This document shows positions 4,263 through 7,094 of a stretch of 7,094 nucleotides of DNA, in pieces. Made by a program: the position numbers and the translations under genes. This DNA is from JBOGEN01 sp050743265 (GTDB lineage Bacteria; Actinomycetota; Actinomycetes; JBOGEN01). The notes beneath the pieces were generated by a model that worked only from the letters and a program-made list of their open reading frames with translations, was not told the origin of the DNA and did no database searches. The stretch lies in the NCBI GenBank assembly GCA_050743265.1, contig JBOGEN010000149.1, forward strand, positions 1 through 7,094, read 5' to 3'. Position 1 is the stretch's first letter. Each line of letters opens with the position of its first letter.

Positions 4263-7094
4263 GCGTAGAACACCCTCTCCACCACTCCCCTGGCACGGCG
4301 CGTGACCCGACGGTAGTCCTCCACGAGCGCCCCGGTCCCCCCGTCCGGGTAGCCCACGAGGCGGGCCGCGCCCGCGAGCTCGCGCAGGTTCGACGGGAGG
4401 CTGTCCGTCGCCTTGCCGCGGACGAGCATGAGGGCGTTGCGCAGCCGGGCCGCGGTCCGCCAGGCGGTGCCGAGCACCGCGGCATCGTCGGGGTCCAGCA
4501 GGCCGGCATCCACGGCGGCCCCCATCGCGGTCATCGTGTGGGTCGTGCGGAGCCCGGGCACGGCGTGCGCGTGCTGCAGCTGGATCAGCTGCACCGTCCA
4601 CTCGACGTCCGCGAGCCCGCCGCGCCCCAGCTTCGTGTGCGTCGTGGGGTCGGCCCCGCGTGGCAGACGTTCGGCCTCGATGCGGGCCTTGATGCGCCGG
4701 ATCTCCCGGACCGCGGACGTGTCGAGCCCGTTCGCCGGGTAACGGACCGGCGCGACCGCGGCCACGAAGTCGCGGCCGAGCGACTCGTCCCCGGCGACCG
4801 GTTCCGCGCGCAGCAGGGCCTGGCTCTCCCAGACGTGCGACCAGCGCTTGTAGTACGCGGCGTACGAGGCGAGAGACCGGACCAGCGGGCCGCCACGACC
4901 CTCGGGGCGCAGGTCGGCGTCCACGGTGAGCGGCGGGTCCGGCGCGGGCAGCGAGAGCAGCCGGCGCAGCTCCCCCGCCACGGCCATGGCGGCTGCCGCG
5001 GCCTCCGTCTCCGCGCTCTCCTCCGGGTCGTACACGAACAAGACGTCGGCATCGCTGCTGTAACCGAGCTCGCAGCCGCCGAACCGTCCCATCGCGATGA
5101 CGGCGAACCGTCCGGGCAGCGGGCCACCTCGCTGGGCGGCGACCACGCGAGTCGCGACGTCGAGCGCTCCCCGGACCGTCGACGCCGCGACGGCCGTGAG
5201 GGCCTCGCCGATCTCGTCCACCTCGAGCACGTCGAGCACGTCGCCGGCGGCCACGCGGAACATCTCCCGGCGACGTACGGCGCGGGCGGCGGCGACCGCG
5301 GCCGCTGGGTCGTCGGCGTTGCGCCGGGTGGCGGCGCGGATCTCCCCGTCCAGCGCCTCGACAGGACGCGGGCGGAGCGACTCGTCGTCCGCCAGCAGCT
5401 TCACTCCCTCGGGAGCCCGCATCAGCAGGTCGGTGGCGAGCCGGCTGGACGCCAGCAGCCGGGCGAGGCGCTCCGCGGCGGCGGCGGAGTCGCGGAGCAG
5501 CCGCAGGTACCAGTGGGTCGTGCCGAGGGCGTCGCTGACGCGGCGGAACCCGAGGAGCCCGGCGTCGGGATCGGCGGCGTCCGCGAACCACCCGAGCATG
5601 ACCGGCAGCAGCGTGCGCTGGATCGCCGCCCGCCGGCTCACCCCGGAGGTGAGCGCCTCGAGGTGCCGCAGCGCCCCGCCGGGGTCGTCGTAGCCGAGCG
5701 CGACGAGCCGTTCCCGCGCGGCCTCAGGCGTGAGCCGGGCCTCGGTCGCGTCCAGCCGGGCCACGGCGAGCAGCAGCGGCCGGTAGAAGAGCTTCTCGTG
5801 GAGGCGGCGTACCTCGCGGGCGTGGCGGCGCCAGGCGGTGGTCAGCTCGCGCACGGGGTCGGTACGGAACCCCAGGGAGCGTCCGAGGCGGCGCAGGTCC
5901 TCGTCGCTCTCCGGGACGACATGGGTACGCCGCAGCCGGTACAGCTGGATCCGGTGCTCGAGCGCTCGCAGGAACCGGTACGCCTCGTCGAGGACGGCCG
6001 CGTCCTCGCGCCCGACGTACCCGCTTCGGGACAGCGAGGCGAGCGTGTCCAGCGTGCCGGCGGCCCGCAGGGTCGGGTCCGCCCTGCCGTGCACGAGCTG
6101 GAGCAGCTGGACGGCGAACTCGACGTCGCGCAGCCCACCGGGGCCGAGCTTCAGCTGGCGCTCGGCCTCCCGTGCCGGCACGTGGTCCTCGACCCGGCGG
6201 CGCATCGCCCGGACGTCCTCGACGAAGTGGTCGCGGTCCGCGGCGTGCCAGACAAGCGGGGCGACCGCCTCGACGTACCGCGCGCCCAGGCTCGCGTCCC
6301 CGGCGACGAAGCGCGCCTTGAGCAGAGCCTGGAACTCCCAGGTCTTCGCCCAGCGCTCGTAGTACGCGACGTGGCTGGCGACGGTGCGGACGAGCGGACC
6401 GTTGCGCCCTTCCGGACGCAGGCCCGCGTCGACCTGCCACAGCGAGCCCTCCGCGGTCGTCGTCGAGCAGATGCGCATGAGGGCCGAGGCCAGCTGGCTC
6501 GCCGTGGCGAGCGCCTGCTGCTCGTCCACGCCGTCCGCTGCCTCGGCGACGAAGACGACGTCCACGTCGGACACGTAGTTGAGCTCTCGCCCGCCGCACT
6601 TGCCCATGCCGATGACGGCGAGCCGGCACGACGAGGCGTCCGGAACCTCGGCCCGTGCCACCGCTAGGGCCGCCTCGAGGGCCGCCGCGGCGAGGTCGGC
6701 GAGCTCGGCCGCCGCCTCGTGCAGGGGCAGCGCCCCGGACAGGTCACGGGCAGCGAGCCCGAGCAGAGCGTCCCGGTACGCGATGCGCAGCGCGTCGAGC
6801 ACGGCGGAGTCGGCGGACGGCGCGCACGGCGGGGCTCCGGACGACCCGCGCCCGGGGTCGGCACCCACCGCCCGCAGCATGGCCTCGCGGAGGGCGTCCG
6901 CCGTCCGCCCTCCGGTGGGCGTCTCGTCCGCCAGGACCCGCCAGGCACCCGGATGCCGTACGAGGTGCTCGGCGAGGGCGTCGCTGGCCCCGAGGACCCC
7001 ACACAGGCGGTCGCGGAGCTCGGCATCCTGGGCGAGCCGGTCCAGCAGCGGCGGGCCCGCCGGCGGGTCGTCGGCGGGGGCGCCCGGCTGCGCC
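4259..7094 (-). CDS. glnE: Bifunctional glutamine synthetase adenylyltransferase/adenylyl-removing enzyme (partial at N-terminus)
   Basis: GlnE attaches AMP to, and removes it from, a tyrosine of glutamine synthetase (GlnA), tuning ammonium assimilation to nitrogen supply. The frame is open from the right edge to TGA 4261-4259, giving 944 visible residues. Actinobacterial GlnE is about 1000 aa, so only the extreme N-terminus is missing. Two nucleotidyltransferase halves are clear. The adenylyl-removing half has GMGKCGGRELNYVSDVDVVF (visible residues 162-181, metal-binding Asp176/Asp178). The adenylyltransferase half has AMGRFGGCELGYSSDADVLF (667-686, Asp681/Asp683). Each is followed by a matching LRPEGR-x-GPLVR segment, a YY-RW...W-x-QALL segment and a helical LG-x-GGL-x-DVE motif. 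The visible start LLDRLAQDAELRDRL...VRHPGAW matches the GlnE N-terminal helical region. An internal ATG at 6880 lies within conserved sequence and is not the real start. The stop overlaps the hydrolase start by 4 nt. All key acidic residues are present, so it should be active. Confidence 0.97.
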   Translation of the reverse strand, partial: AQPGAPADDPPAGPPLLDRLAQDAELRDRLCGVLGASDALAEHLVRHPGAWRVLADETPTGGRTADALREAMLRAVGADPGRGSSGAPPCAPSADSAVLDALRIAYRDALLGLAARDLSGALPLHEAAAELADLAAAALEAALAVARAEVPDASSCRLAVIGMGKCGGRELNYVSDVDVVFVAEAADGVDEQQALATASQLASALMRICSTTTAEGSLWQVDAGLRPEGRNGPLVRTVASHVAYYERWAKTWEFQALLKARFVAGDASLGARYVEAVAPLVWHAADRDHFVEDVRAMRRRVEDHVPAREAERQLKLGPGGLRDVEFAVQLLQLVHGRADPTLRAAGTLDTLASLSRSGYVGREDAAVLDEAYRFLRALEHRIQLYRLRRTHVVPESDEDLRRLGRSLGFRTDPVRELTTAWRRHAREVRRLHEKLFYRPLLLAVARLDATEARLTPEAARERLVALGYDDPGGALRHLEALTSGVSRRAAIQRTLLPVMLGWFADAADPDAGLLGFRRVSDALGTTHWYLRLLRDSAAAAERLARLLASSRLATDLLMRAPEGVKLLADDESLRPRPVEALDGEIRAATRRNADDPAAAVAAARAVRRREMFRVAAGDVLDVLEVDEIGEALTAVAASTVRGALDVATRVVAAQRGGPLPGRFAVIAMGRFGGCELGYSSDADVLFVYDPEESAETEAAAAAMAVAGELRRLLSLPAPDPPLTVDADLRPEGRGGPLVRSLASYAAYYKRWSHVWESQALLRAEPVAGDESLGRDFVAAVAPVRYPANGLDTSAVREIRRIKARIEAERLPRGADPTTHTKLGRGGLADVEWTVQLIQLQHAHAVPGLRTTHTMTAMGAAVDAGLLDPDDAAVLGTAWRTAARLRNALMLVRGKATDSLPSNLRELAGAARLVGYPDGGTGALVEDYRRVTRRARGVVERVFYA
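4273..4280 (-). promoter_or_regulatory. Ribosome-binding site for the hydrolase, inside the end of glnE
   Basis: On the minus strand GGAGAGGG lies 10 nt before ATG 4262-4260, within the last glnE codons. It supports this start over the much longer open frame that continues upstream antisense to nothing recognisable. Confidence 0.5.

Noticed and set aside
4263..5591. Upstream extension of the hydrolase frame (up to 771 codons in total)
   Set aside because: It is another frame of glnE on the same strand, Arg-rich and without motifs. The hydrolase begins naturally at 4262 with a ribosome-binding site.
4244..6667. 807-codon open frame on the plus strand opposite glnE
   Set aside because: It lies antisense to a clear GlnE with both catalytic halves. 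Its translation is low-complexity Arg/Gly/Pro/Val with no recognisable domain, as expected for a shadow frame in very GC-rich DNA.
6878..6880. Internal ATG as the true glnE start
   Set aside because: The frame stays open to the window edge, and the 71 upstream residues match the conserved GlnE N-terminal helical region.

Overview
The window is very GC-rich with dense coding on both strands, which indicates a high-GC actinomycete chromosome. A conservon (cvn) signalling operon and a bipartite GlnE both fit that. I cannot name a genus with confidence.

Left half, plus strand (1-3257): the 3' end of a conservon sensor kinase gene (cvnA-like; only its proline-rich tail is visible). It is followed by cvnB (Roadblock/LC7), cvnC (DUF742) and cvnD (MglA/Ras-like GTPase). 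After a 63-nt gap comes a 416-aa group E flavoprotein monooxygenase of the styrene/indole monooxygenase (StyA/IndA) family. All five genes read the same way with short gaps or overlaps, so they look like one operon: a membrane-associated kinase/GTPase module with an oxidative enzyme at its end. At the positions I remember as separating styrene from indole monooxygenases, this protein has the indole-type residues. No flavin reductase partner is in the window.

Right half, minus strand (3276-7094): glnE, the bifunctional glutamine synthetase adenylyltransferase/adenylyl-removing enzyme, runs in from the right edge and lacks only its extreme N-terminus. Its stop codon overlaps the start of an alpha/beta hydrolase gene (ATGA overlap). 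The hydrolase resembles epoxide hydrolases and haloalkane dehalogenases, with an Asp nucleophile in GHDWG. Its stop faces the monooxygenase stop across 18 nt, so the two units converge.

The genes account for almost all of the sequence, and there is no non-coding stretch above 63 nt. No RNA genes, CRISPR arrays or insertion sequences were seen. The points most worth a second look are the link between a conservon and an IndA-type monooxygenase, its indole-type active-site signature, the facing epoxide-hydrolase-like gene, and the coupling of that hydrolase to glnE.
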